Shown here one piece after another: positions 9,008 through 17,219 of a stretch of 64,000 nt of DNA. The translations under genes were made by a program, and so were the position numbers. The notes under the pieces are model-generated. The model worked only from the letters and a program-made list of their open reading frames with translations. It was not told the DNA's origin and searched no databases. Source of the DNA: Microthrixaceae bacterium (GTDB taxonomy: Bacteria > Actinomycetota > Acidimicrobiia > Acidimicrobiales > Poriferisodalaceae); contig WTFX01000026.1 of the NCBI GenBank assembly GCA_011523825.1, forward strand, positions 435,288-499,287. Reading direction: 5' to 3'. Each line of letters opens with the position of its first letter. Position 1 is the stretch's first letter.

Positions 9008-9859
9008 TCACCCAGCGATCTCGGCACCCGCTCCTGGTCGCTGCAAGGAAGACAGCAGCGAGCCCTGGCGACCCAGCGGCTCAACCCCAAGCGAGCGGAA
9101 GATGCGCCAGTACAGGCTGATGTCCGACGAGATGAGCGGCACGCCGAGCTCCGCTTCGATGCCGGCCGCCAAGCTGACGATGCGCCGGGGCAGGCCGTCG
9201 TCGCCCCGGTAGTTGGACATGCCGTTGACCAGCACCGCGTCCACGTTGGGTGCCTGCTGCACGGTGTACTCGCACGACCGCAGCGCTAGGTCGCCCTCGA
9301 AGATCCAGATGCTGTCGTTCACCTCGTCCTGGGTGGCGTACCAGCCTTGGTCGACGAAGTTCTGCGCCCACACCACGTCGATGCCGGCGCTGCGCAGGAA
9401 CCGCACCACGCCGTCACGCCAGTCGGGCCAGAAGTACACGGCGTTGAGGGCAACCTGCTCGTAGCCCTGTGCCTCGCAGGCCTCCACCAGCGTCAGGCCG
9501 GCCATGTGGAACGGCGTCTCGTACTTCTCCGACATCTCTGCGGTGAACCGGCGGACGTCGGACGCGTCGGTGCCGGCGGCATGCACCCAGTTCGTGCCCA
9601 CCTGCCCGACCACATCGGCGCCGCTGTTGGACAGGCAGTGCACGGTCTCCTCGAGCAGGTGGAACAGCCCGGCCCGGTCGCTGAGCCGGTGCGCGTAGCC
9701 GGGGGCGTGCAGCAGGCGGCCGTGCACGCCCACCGACGGCGGGCACATGCGCAGGAAATCGGTGGGGGCTGCGTCGAAGTCCATCGGCGGTGCGGTGAAG
9801 CCGACCTGGTGCGGGAACAGCTTCTTCGCCGGGTCGGACCACTTGGCAGGCTTGCTCAC
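9008..9859 (-). CDS. Arylmalonate decarboxylase / maleate isomerase-like protein
   Basis: The 283-residue product resembles the Asp/Glu-racemase superfamily group that includes maleate isomerase and arylmalonate decarboxylase. It has the N-terminal HQVGFTAPP, the central GADVVGQVGTNW, and a late VDAVLVNGMSNYRG followed by ELGVPLISSDISLYW. In this family one or two cysteines act in catalysis, in the positions of the GTNW and NGMS segments. Here the first position looks like Gly, as in arylmalonate decarboxylase, and the second lacks the expected Cys. The activity is therefore uncertain. It lies downstream of the dioxygenase at 9885 with a 25-base gap. Confidence 0.7.
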   Translation of the reverse strand: MSKPAKWSDPAKKLFPHQVGFTAPPMDFDAAPTDFLRMCPPSVGVHGRLLHAPGYAHRLSDRAGLFHLLEETVHCLSNSGADVVGQVGTNWVHAAGTDASDVRRFTAEMSEKYETPFHMAGLTLVEACEAQGYEQVALNAVYFWPDWRDGVVRFLRSAGIDVVWAQNFVDQGWYATQDEVNDSIWIFEGDLALRSCEYTVQQAPNVDAVLVNGMSNYRGDDGLPRRIVSLAAGIEAELGVPLISSDISLYWRIFRSLGVEPLGRQGSLLSSLQRPGAGAEIAG

Positions 9860-9884
9860 CGGGCTGCGGCCTCCTTGGAAGCGC

Positions 9885-11195
9885 TCACGAGCCCTGCGGC
9901 AGGTACAGGTCGTGGTTCGCTGGATCGAGGCGCAGGCTCAGCTCGCGCAGGCGGCCGTGGAACTCGTCGCGGGGAACGTGACAGAGGCGGATGTGGCGGC
10001 CCGAGGCAGGGTCGAATGCCGTGCGGCCGTGCATCACCCGGTGGTTGTCGATGAGCATGCCCTGGCCGGGCTCGACCCGGAGGGTGGCCATGAAGTCCGG
10101 GCTCTCCATGCGAGCGCTGTAGGCGCGGATGGCGTCATAGAGGCGGTCGACGTCATCGGGCGGCACGTCAAGGGGGGCCAGCGCCCGGTCGAAGTAGCGG
10201 ATGCCGCTGAGGCGGCCGAATTCGTCCAGCCGGATGAGCGGTCCGCGGCTGCGCATGTTGATCTCGCCGGGATGGCGCCGGACGTGGGTGATCGGCAGGG
10301 TGGTGAGGGCCTCGAATGCTTCGGGTTCTTCGGCGCGCAGCGATTCGGCGATGGCGAAGCCGTCCACGTAGGTGCTCAAGCCGCCGATGTCGGTGTTGAC
10401 CAGGCAGTGGAAGATGTCGATGCCCGGCGGGGAGTAGTGGAAGGGGTCGTCGATATGGGGGCTCTGGGCCATGCCGGTCTTGGCCCCCAGCTTGGACACC
10501 GGTTCGGCTCGCACGTCGTAGATGTAGCCGTAGGGGGTGGTCTCGTGGATGGGGCCGATCAGGTTGGCGATCTGCTCGGTGCGTTCGGGGTCGGTGCCGA
10601 CACCGTCGATGCGCACGATGCCGTAGTCGCGCAGCTTGCAATAGGCGTCGAGCAGGCCGGTGCCGCCGCCGCTGGCAGCGGCCCAGTCCACGGTGGGGAA
10701 GTGTTCGGCCAGCTCGGAGCGCCAGGTGACGGGCCGCCAGGCGGCGCGGCGCTGGCGGGCGTTGTCGTCGTAAGCGTTGGCAATGAGCCAGTCGCTGCCG
10801 TAGGCGGATCGATGGCCGCCGGGCCAGGTCAGCACCAGATCGCCGCTGCAGGCCTCGGCGGTGGCGGCCGTGATGTCCGGCGGCAAGCGGGACACGGTCA
10901 TCGAGCGGATGGCGTCGGCGGGATTGCCGCACTCGGTGCAGCAGCAGCAATGCCGCAGCCACTGGGCGGCGTAGGTGCGCTGCGCGTTGTCGGCGAAGGT
11001 GACGTGCACCTGGCGGCCGTCGATTGCGGCGCCGGTCACCGCGGGGGCGTTGTCGATGCCGAGCCGGTTGCCCAGGTGCGGGTTGTAGGTGGTGATGTCG
11101 CCGACGGTGCCGTGCTGGATCGGGGGGCTCGCCGACGCGTTCGCTGATGGTTCCGTCGCCAGCTCAGCCGATGGGGCTCTGGGCGGTGAGTCCAC
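9885..11195 (-). CDS. TauD-family 2-oxoglutarate dioxygenase, gamma-butyrobetaine hydroxylase-like
   Basis: The 436-residue product has two domains. Residues about 65-140 form the DUF971-like N-terminal domain of gamma-butyrobetaine and trimethyllysine hydroxylases, with the Cys-rich zinc segment CCCCTECGNP. Residues about 165-430 form the TauD double-stranded beta helix. Its Fe(II) ligands are visible as His-x-Asp in PHIDDPF and a distal His in the MHGRTAF segment, and RHIRLCH provides the 2-oxoglutarate Arg. Such enzymes hydroxylate gamma-butyrobetaine to carnitine. The 5' end overlaps the SDR at 11164 by 32 bases, so they are probably co-transcribed. A shorter start is possible. Confidence 0.85.
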   Translation of the reverse strand: MDSPPRAPSAELATEPSANASASPPIQHGTVGDITTYNPHLGNRLGIDNAPAVTGAAIDGRQVHVTFADNAQRTYAAQWLRHCCCCTECGNPADAIRSMTVSRLPPDITAATAEACSGDLVLTWPGGHRSAYGSDWLIANAYDDNARQRRAAWRPVTWRSELAEHFPTVDWAAASGGGTGLLDAYCKLRDYGIVRIDGVGTDPERTEQIANLIGPIHETTPYGYIYDVRAEPVSKLGAKTGMAQSPHIDDPFHYSPPGIDIFHCLVNTDIGGLSTYVDGFAIAESLRAEEPEAFEALTTLPITHVRRHPGEINMRSRGPLIRLDEFGRLSGIRYFDRALAPLDVPPDDVDRLYDAIRAYSARMESPDFMATLRVEPGQGMLIDNHRVMHGRTAFDPASGRHIRLCHVPRDEFHGRLRELSLRLDPANHDLYLPQGS

Positions 11196-11895
11196 CGTCC
11201 ACAGTTAACACGCTGCCCGAAACGAATCCGGCCATCGGGGAGGCCAGCCAGGCAACGGTTTCGGCGACGTCGTCGGGCGTGCCGAGACGCCCGACCGGAT
11301 GGCGCCGGAGGGCCTCGACGCGGGCGGCTTCGGGGTCGGGTTGCATCTCGAATGCGGCATCGGCGAGGGCCGTGTTGATCCAGCCGGGACTGACCGCCAC
11401 GCAGCGGATGCCTTGGTGGCCGTGGTCGACGGCGATGGCTCGGGTGAGCGCCTCGACCGCGCCTTTGGAGGCGCTGTAGACGGCCATGCCGGCGTCGGCG
11501 TGCGTGGCGGCGATGGAGGCGATGTTGATGATGACGCCGCCGGTGGGCTGGCTGGCCATCTGACGCACGGCGGCCCGGCTCATGTTGAACACGCCCCGGA
11601 TGTTGACGCCCACGACGAGATCGAAGTCCTCATCGGTGGTGTCGGCGATGGTCTTCTCGACTTGGACCCCGGCATTGTTGACCACGGCGTCGAGCGAACC
11701 GAATCGCTCGACCGCAGCGGCGACAAGGGCGTCAGCCTGGGCCGGGTCGGCGACGTCGGTCCGCAGCCATGCGGCGCCTTGGATGTCGGGCTCGCTGCGG
11801 CTGCCGGTCAGCACATCCCAGCCATCAGCCGCGAACCGCCGGGCGATCGTCTCGCCGATCCCCGAGCTCGCTCCCGTCACCACCACACTGCTCAT
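11164..11895 (-). CDS. SDR-family oxidoreductase
   Basis: The ATG at 11895 follows a strong GGAGGGG site and starts directly with the Rossmann segment SSVVVTGASSGIGE; upstream codons look non-coding. The 243-residue product has TGxxxGIG near the start, NNAG near residue 80, a Ser-Tyr-Lys site (INIASIAA and YSASK) and the C-terminal VDGG, all as in classical NAD(P)-dependent dehydrogenases. Overlap with the gamma-butyrobetaine-hydroxylase-like gene suggests a shared pathway, such as oxidation of a hydroxylated quaternary amine. That substrate is a guess. Confidence 0.92.
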   Translation of the reverse strand: MSSVVVTGASSGIGETIARRFAADGWDVLTGSRSEPDIQGAAWLRTDVADPAQADALVAAAVERFGSLDAVVNNAGVQVEKTIADTTDEDFDLVVGVNIRGVFNMSRAAVRQMASQPTGGVIINIASIAATHADAGMAVYSASKGAVEALTRAIAVDHGHQGIRCVAVSPGWINTALADAAFEMQPDPEAARVEALRRHPVGRLGTPDDVAETVAWLASPMAGFVSGSVLTVDGGLTAQSPIG

Positions 11896-12095
11896 GCTCG
11901 CCCCTCCGCCCGTTCCCGTGTCCTGCTTCCGGCACCGCCGGTTCAGCCGCCGCCGACGCTGTGGCCGACTCGTCGTCGCATTTGGCAGGCTTGAAGCATG
12001 GCTCATCGGCATGACGCTGTCGGCACAACCCCTGCGTCACCCCGTGCTCGCGGCGGCGCGGTCGATGGAGTCCGACGGCGCGGCGATTCGCTTCC

Positions 12096-12473
12096 ATGAG
12101 GATCGTCGCCATCGAGCACGTGCAGCTCGCGATGCCGCCCGGCCGCGAGGCCGACGCGCAGGCGTTCTATGAGGGCCTGCTCGGCCTGCCCCGGGTGCCC
12201 AAACCACCGCACCTGGAAGTACGGGGCGGCTGCTGGTTCGAGAGCGATTTGGGAACGAGCGCCGTCAAGCTTCACCTTGGCGTCGAGGATCCGTTCCGTC
12301 CCGCGCGCAAGGCCCACCCTGCGTTGCAGGTGCAGGATCTTCCCGCACTCGTGGAACGGCTGCGCGGCGCCGGTATCGCCGTTCGCGATGACGAGCCACT
12401 CGAGGGCTACGACCGCGTCTATGTGGATGATCCCTTCGGCAACCGCCTAGAGCTGCTGGAACCGCACACCTGA
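12096..12473 (+). CDS. VOC-family (glyoxalase-like) protein
   Basis: A 125-residue single VOC module: beta-alpha-beta units with IEHVQLAMPPG at the start, the FYEGLLGL segment typical of the first half, and VYVDDPFGNRLELLE at the end, whose last Glu is the usual metal ligand. Such proteins are metal-dependent lyases, isomerases or dioxygenases, or resistance binders. The substrate is not indicated. It is divergent from the SDR and convergent with the oxidase at 12485 (11-base gap). Confidence 0.88.
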   Translation: MRIVAIEHVQLAMPPGREADAQAFYEGLLGLPRVPKPPHLEVRGGCWFESDLGTSAVKLHLGVEDPFRPARKAHPALQVQDLPALVERLRGAGIAVRDDEPLEGYDRVYVDDPFGNRLELLEPHT

Positions 12474-12484
12474 GCGGGCGTCGA

Positions 12485-13636
12485 TCAGGGCCGGAAAGAC
12501 TCGAGCTTGAGCACCAGGTCGGTCCAGCCTTCTTCGGTGAACAGCGTTCCTGCCAGCCGCCCAATCTCATCGGCCGACTTTGCTGCCGAGCCGCAGCCGC
12601 CGACCGCAACGGCCACACGATCGTCGACCCAGTCGATCCATGGAAGATCGTGCGGTGTGTTGGTGACCACGCATGGCTTGATGTCCTTGGACAGGATCGT
12701 GCGGTGGGGGAGGAATTCCCGCAGCCGGTCCTCGAGATCGTCGGCTTCGGCTTGGCTGCCGCCGCTGCGGAACCAGTCGACCACGGTGGGGAGATCGTCG
12801 GCGAAGCTGGCGGCGGGGTCGTAGCCGCCGATCTTCAGCATGACTCGACCGTCGGGGAACCGGACCGGCGGCACCCAGTAGATGTCATGACGAGGATCTG
12901 CCTCGCACGTGGCCGAGTCGGTCCGGGAGATGAGGCTCGGCAGCGCCGGACCGTCGTCGAGCTCTGCCATCAGGATCGTCCGCAGGCTGCGCTCGAGCGG
13001 CAGGTCGACGCCGACCAGCTCGGCCGCCCAGGCACCGGTGCACAGCAGCACGCCTTGGGCGAGCAGCGTGTCGTTCCCGACGGTCAGCTGCACGCCGTCC
13101 GCAGTCGGTGTGAGCGCCGAGACGGGCGCGTCCACCACCGTCCCGCCCGCATCGGCCGTCAGACGGCTCTGCGCCGCGACCATCCGCCGTGGGTTGATGT
13201 GGCCCGCCGGTGCAGCTTCGACAATGATCGTGTCCGCGCTCGACATGTCGATCCCGTAGCGCTCCGCAACCTCGGCAGCCGTGACCTCACGCGCGTCGAC
13301 CTCGAGTTCGAGCGCATAGGCAAGGTCCGCGTGCGGGTCAGCCCCCGAATAGACAAGCCCGGTGCCGGAATGAAACGGGATGCCCGAGCGCTCCTCGATG
13401 TCTGCATACCTGCCGATCGAGCGGATCGCCAGGTGCGACCAAGCGGGATCCGGATCGATCTTCCGCGTGATCCGGCCTTCGTCGTAGTGGCTCGCGAACG
13501 GACCGTCTGACGTCGCGTAGTCCTCCGGCTCGCCAGGCCCGATCAGCGCGACCGAGTGTCCGGCCTCCGCCAGATGGCGGGCGGCCGCACTGCCGATCAG
13601 CCCCCGCCCAACAACCGCCACCTCAAAATTCGACAT
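12485..13636 (-). CDS. FAD-dependent oxidoreductase, sarcosine oxidase/DAO-like
   Basis: The 383-residue product opens with the ADP-binding fold VAVVGRGLIGSAAARHL, and has the DAO-family layout with a FAD-binding domain and a substrate beta-sheet. PRHDIYWVPP near residue 245 and GGCGSAAKSADEIGRLAG near residue 348 resemble the C-terminal FAD segment of monomeric sarcosine oxidases and N-methyl amino acid oxidases. It likely oxidises an amine or an N-methylated amino acid, giving hydrogen peroxide. It neighbours genes that fit quaternary-amine breakdown. Its ATG abuts the open frame on the other strand. Confidence 0.82.
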   Translation of the reverse strand: MSNFEVAVVGRGLIGSAAARHLAEAGHSVALIGPGEPEDYATSDGPFASHYDEGRITRKIDPDPAWSHLAIRSIGRYADIEERSGIPFHSGTGLVYSGADPHADLAYALELEVDAREVTAAEVAERYGIDMSSADTIIVEAAPAGHINPRRMVAAQSRLTADAGGTVVDAPVSALTPTADGVQLTVGNDTLLAQGVLLCTGAWAAELVGVDLPLERSLRTILMAELDDGPALPSLISRTDSATCEADPRHDIYWVPPVRFPDGRVMLKIGGYDPAASFADDLPTVVDWFRSGGSQAEADDLEDRLREFLPHRTILSKDIKPCVVTNTPHDLPWIDWVDDRVAVAVGGCGSAAKSADEIGRLAGTLFTEEGWTDLVLKLESFRP

Positions 13637-13724
13637 GGGGCGAGTCTGTCAGCGCGCTGCGGTCGACGCTTGGCGTGCCCGCCGGCGTGACGCGGCTGCC
13701 GCAGGTATCTGGACGCGGCAGGCT

Positions 13725-14750
13725 GTGTATGTGCCAGACACCGAGGACGCCCGCGACGTGCCAGCCGAGCCGGCCGACGTGGACGCCGTCTATTCCGACG
13801 ACTACCGCCTGGTCAACGGCCGTGCGGGCGAAGCGCTGACGATCCCTTCGGCAAATCCCACTAACTTCCACCAGGCCATCTCCGACACCGGTGCCATGCC
13901 CCGCCAGGACATCTGGGCGAAGCTCTTCCTGCCGGACGGGCCAGGGCCGTTTCCGGTCGTGATCGTCGTGCCCGGCAGCCTTGGGCTCGCTCCCCACCAC
14001 CTCGCCCACGCATCGGCCATCGTCGATCTCGGCATCGCTGCGTGCGGCATCGATCCGTTCGGCCCGCGCAGCGTCACCTCGACGGTCGCCAACCAGATCC
14101 AGTACTCCTTTGCGGCGAGCGCCTGGGATGTCCTCGCCACAGCGGAGGTGCTGGCGTCTCGTCCCGACATAGACGCAACCCGCATCGGCGCGCAAGGCCA
14201 CAGCCGGGGCGGCTCGGCAGTGCTCAGCGCCGCATCGGTGCACCTCGCCGCAGTCTCCCGTGCCCCGAAACTGGCAGGCGTCTATGCCGCCTATCCCTGG
14301 TGCGGCCACCAGTTCACCGATCCCGATGTCGGCGGCACGCGGGTCCGGGCGATCATCGGCGACCAGGACGACTGGTGCTCGCCGATGCAGGTGCAAGCCC
14401 ACATCCACGCCATGCGTGTCGCCGGCGGCGACGCCTCGGTGCGAGTCGTGGCGGACGCCCACCACAGCTTCGACCGCAACACACCCCTGGAGCACATCCC
14501 CGACGCTGCCGTCACGCCGGGAGCGCCCACCGTCTACATCGCCGACAACGGGGCCTTCATCCCACCGACCTCCGACGAGCCAGATCCATCGCTGGTCGAC
14601 CTCGACGGCTTCCTCTACTCCATCAACGCCGGCTACGGCGTCCGGGGCGCCCACATCGGCGGCACCCCCGAACTCGCCCCCCTCTTCGTCGACGACATGA
14701 CGACGTTCTGGCTCAGCACCCTGTCTCCGACCCCGCCATCTGCTGTCTAG
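13725..14750 (+). CDS. Alpha/beta hydrolase, dienelactone-hydrolase-like
   Basis: The frame is open from an ATG at 13635, but codons before about 13725 look non-coding and would overlap the divergent oxidase start. I use the GTG at 13725, so the start is uncertain. The product, about 341 residues, has the nucleophile elbow GHSRGG, a likely acid in GDQDDW, and the catalytic His in DAHHSFD. This is the DLH/acyl-peptidase-like arrangement. VVIVVPGSLG supplies the oxyanion region. The substrate is unknown; the absence of a signal suggests a cytoplasmic esterase or lactonase. Confidence 0.78.
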   Translation: MYVPDTEDARDVPAEPADVDAVYSDDYRLVNGRAGEALTIPSANPTNFHQAISDTGAMPRQDIWAKLFLPDGPGPFPVVIVVPGSLGLAPHHLAHASAIVDLGIAACGIDPFGPRSVTSTVANQIQYSFAASAWDVLATAEVLASRPDIDATRIGAQGHSRGGSAVLSAASVHLAAVSRAPKLAGVYAAYPWCGHQFTDPDVGGTRVRAIIGDQDDWCSPMQVQAHIHAMRVAGGDASVRVVADAHHSFDRNTPLEHIPDAAVTPGAPTVYIADNGAFIPPTSDEPDPSLVDLDGFLYSINAGYGVRGAHIGGTPELAPLFVDDMTTFWLSTLSPTPPSAV

Positions 14751-14802
14751 AAGCGCGCGCGTCGTGTATGCGTAGATCAACGCGATCGGGCAAGCTGAAC
14801 CC

Positions 14803-15576
14803 ATGACGGACGCAGGACGTGTGATTGATCTGTCGGTCGAGGTGATCGGCGACGTTGAGACGGTGTGGCGAGCGGTGGCGACGGGGCCGGGAATCTCGTC
14901 GTGGTATGTGCCTCACACCGTCGAGGAACGTGCTGGAGGAGCGGGGGTCGCATCGTTCGGACCCGAGCCGGAGATGCAGATCGCCGGCCGGGTCGCTGTG
15001 TGGGAGCCGCCGCACCGGATCGTGTTCGACGGCGGCGAGGGTGTCGGCGGGCTCACTTTCGAATGGACCGTCGAGCCGCACGACGACAACACCTGCACCG
15101 TGCACCTGCACAACGCCGGTTTCGGCGACGACGACCCGCAGTACGACGCCATGGTCGACGGCTGGAAGCTGTTCATGGCCAACCTGCAGCTCCACCTCGA
15201 GCACTTCGCCGGCCAGGCCGCGACCTCAGCGCTGCCGATGGTGATGTGGCCCGTCACCCCTGAGGAAGGGTGGGAGATCCTCGCCGGCGGTCTCGGCATC
15301 GACCAGATGCCAGCGGTCGGCGACCGGCTCGACGTGGCTGCCGGCGACGACACGAAGCTGGGCGGCACTGTCATCGACACCGGCCCCCGCCGCATTTCCC
15401 TGCTGGCGGACACGCCCGCACCCGGCACGGCCTTCCTGACATCCGAGGACGGCGGCGGGTTCACGATGGTCTCGGTCTGGCTGTATCTCTACGGCTCTGA
15501 TGGCGCAGCCATCGCCGAGCGCGACGATGCCAGCTGGCGCGCTTGGCTCGCCGACCGCGCCCCCCAAACCGACTGA
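14803..15576 (+). CDS. SRPBCC (AHSA1-like) domain protein
   Basis: The 257-residue protein starts with a START/AHSA1-type beta-grip fold: VIDLSVEVIGDVETVWRAV at residues 7-25, then ISSWYVPHTVEER, a central WEPPHRIVFDG, and WKLFMANLQLHLEHF in the long C-terminal helix near residue 130. The last 110 residues look like a second, more diverged half. AHSA1-like proteins act as small-molecule binders or accessory regulators. It has no obvious operon partner and runs into a strong hairpin at its end. Confidence 0.8.
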   Translation: MTDAGRVIDLSVEVIGDVETVWRAVATGPGISSWYVPHTVEERAGGAGVASFGPEPEMQIAGRVAVWEPPHRIVFDGGEGVGGLTFEWTVEPHDDNTCTVHLHNAGFGDDDPQYDAMVDGWKLFMANLQLHLEHFAGQAATSALPMVMWPVTPEEGWEILAGGLGIDQMPAVGDRLDVAAGDDTKLGGTVIDTGPRRISLLADTPAPGTAFLTSEDGGGFTMVSVWLYLYGSDGAAIAERDDASWRAWLADRAPQTD

Positions 15577-15581
15577 CGTCT

Positions 15582-15631
15582 CGACTGATCCCCCGTTGAG
15601 CCCGAGAACCGGGCTCAACACGAATCAGTCG
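15582..15631. terminator. Bidirectional hairpin between convergent genes
   Basis: GTTGAGCCCG (15595-15604) pairs perfectly with CGGGCTCAAC (15610-15619) across a five-base loop. An outer pair, CGACTGAT (15582-15589) with ATCAGTCG (15624-15631), extends the stem. It sits exactly where the SRPBCC gene ends and the opposing NTF2-like gene ends, overlapping the latter's stop. There is no T-run, so it may act by stem strength or with Rho. Confidence 0.75.
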
Positions 15632-16017
15632 GGGTGGACCTGCGTGCGGCGGCGCTTGAGCATGCGGTCTTTGACTCGCCAGCCGTCGGGGGTCTTCACC
15701 GCCAGGTCGTGATACGAGGCGGTGCCGACCTTGCCGCCGCCCAGCAGGGCCAGGATGCGGAACTTCAGCTCCACCCCAGCGTCCGTTTCGTTCACGTAGA
15801 TGTTGGTCATCGTGTGGGTGCGCGGGTGCTCGGCCTCATCGGCCATGAAGTCCCGGATCGCTGTCAGGCCCTCCAGTCGAGGCGCCCCCAGATCGGTCAG
15901 ATCGAACACCGCGTCGTCCGTGAAGATCGTCCCCAGCCGGTCCCAGTCGCGGTCGTCGATGATGTCGCCGTAGCGACCCGGCAGCTCGTGCAGTTCCAGG
16001 CGGTCAGCAATGTCCAT
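15625..16017 (-). CDS. NTF2/SnoaL-like domain protein
   Basis: From the ATG at 16017 the product has 130 residues; the longer frame to 16158 looks non-coding. It is a nuclear-transport-factor-2-like cone fold: DRLELHELPGRYGDIIDDRD at residues 4-23, then a start of the sheet in TIFTDDAVFDL, and DGWRVKDRMLKRR at the end. This pattern is that of SnoaL-like polyketide cyclases, ring-hydroxylating dioxygenase small subunits and limonene-epoxide-hydrolase relatives. No catalytic assignment is possible. The next gene upstream, on the same strand, is the LLM oxidoreductase at 16094. Confidence 0.85.
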   Translation of the reverse strand: MDIADRLELHELPGRYGDIIDDRDWDRLGTIFTDDAVFDLTDLGAPRLEGLTAIRDFMADEAEHPRTHTMTNIYVNETDAGVELKFRILALLGGGKVGTASYHDLAVKTPDGWRVKDRMLKRRRTQVHPD

Positions 16018-16093
16018 GCCGGGACCATAGGCGAGTCGACGCGTGCGCTTCCCGGCGAGCGCGCCCGAAGGCCATGGCCGGTGATCCGGACGT

Positions 16094-17152
16094 TCAGCGG
16101 GCGAGGTTGGCGCGGACGCGGGGGATGACATCGCTGGCGAAGCGTTCCAGCGAGGCATTCATGACCGACGGCGGCAGGCCGGGCGGGCCGCCCCAGGTGA
16201 CGAGGTCGGTCACGTCATGGTCCCGGACCATCGTCGTCAGCTCGGCCACGCAATGATCGGCGTCGCCGGTAGTCCACACCAGCGGGTTCAGCGGGTCGGG
16301 CTGGCGTGGCCCGGTGCGGGCGGCACGCTCTCGGGCGGCTGCCTTGTGGTCAGCGCTGGCCTTGATGATCCCGATATAGACATCCCGCCGGTACTTCTCC
16401 GCAACGGCTATCGACTCCCACGTCGGGTCATCGGCAGGGTCCCGGCCGTCGGTCACGTACACGCCCCGGATGATCCCCACTCGCTTGTCGCCAGAATCCC
16501 GGCCGTCAGTTGCCAGTGCTTCCTTCCACGGGTCCAGCACCGCCGCCTTCGGCCCTTGGGGCAGCAGATTCGTGTCGAACCGGGCGGCGCGTCGGGCGCC
16601 CGCCTCGCTGGTGGCCGCCACCCACAGCGGCGGACCGCCGGGCTGCACCGGGTCGGGGGTGACCCGCAGGTCCCGGTACGAGTAGCGCTTGCCCTCGTAG
16701 CTGAACGGCTCGCCTGACCAGGCCAGCCGCAGGATCTCGATTGCCTCCTCGGTCAGCGACACCCGCCGGCTGACCGGCAGGCCGAACCCGGCGAACTCGT
16801 GCGCGGCGTAGCCCATGCCGATGCCCAGCTCCATGCGCCCGCCCGAGATGTTGTCGAGCACGGCAAGGTCCTCGGCCAGCCGCACCGGGTCGCGGAACGG
16901 CATCAGGCAGATGTCGGTGGAGAATCGCATCGTGGTGGTGAGCGCTGCCGCCGCGCCGGCCACCGGCACGAAGTTGGGCAGGTAGCCGTCTTCGATGAAG
17001 TGATGCTCGGTGAACCAGCACAGCTCCAGCCCGAGCTGCTCGGCTAGCACCACCTGCTCGAACGTCTCGGCGTACACCTGCGGCATGGTCACGTCGCTGC
17101 CCGGCGGGCAGCGGAAGTCGTGCACGATCCCGAACCTGAGCGACTGCGCCAT
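16094..17152 (-). CDS. LLM-class flavin/F420-dependent oxidoreductase
   Basis: The ATG at 17152 has AAGGAG upstream and begins MAQSLRFGIVHDF; an in-frame ATG at 17179 is less likely. The 352-residue luciferase-like barrel shows WFTEHHFIEDGYLPNFVP near residue 45, DNISGGRMELGIGMGY near residue 100, and GGPPLWVAATSE in the C-terminal half. It is a clear paralogue of the protein at 60168, sharing the N-terminal PPGSD and the TEHHF segment. The substrate is unknown. It lies next to the MttB-like gene on the same strand, with 67 bases between. Confidence 0.88.
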   Translation of the reverse strand: MAQSLRFGIVHDFRCPPGSDVTMPQVYAETFEQVVLAEQLGLELCWFTEHHFIEDGYLPNFVPVAGAAAALTTTMRFSTDICLMPFRDPVRLAEDLAVLDNISGGRMELGIGMGYAAHEFAGFGLPVSRRVSLTEEAIEILRLAWSGEPFSYEGKRYSYRDLRVTPDPVQPGGPPLWVAATSEAGARRAARFDTNLLPQGPKAAVLDPWKEALATDGRDSGDKRVGIIRGVYVTDGRDPADDPTWESIAVAEKYRRDVYIGIIKASADHKAAARERAARTGPRQPDPLNPLVWTTGDADHCVAELTTMVRDHDVTDLVTWGGPPGLPPSVMNASLERFASDVIPRVRANLAR

Positions 17153-17219
17153 CCCGTGCTCCTTGCTCAGTAACGGCAAGCTAGTTGGGCAGCCCGAAAC
17201 CGGATGGGGCTCGCACGGT

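Noticed and set aside
9747..11147. A 466-codon open frame on the plus strand
   Set aside because: It is antisense to the gamma-butyrobetaine-hydroxylase-like gene, which has clear catalytic motifs; the plus-strand product has no recognisable domain and a composition typical of GC-rich shadows.
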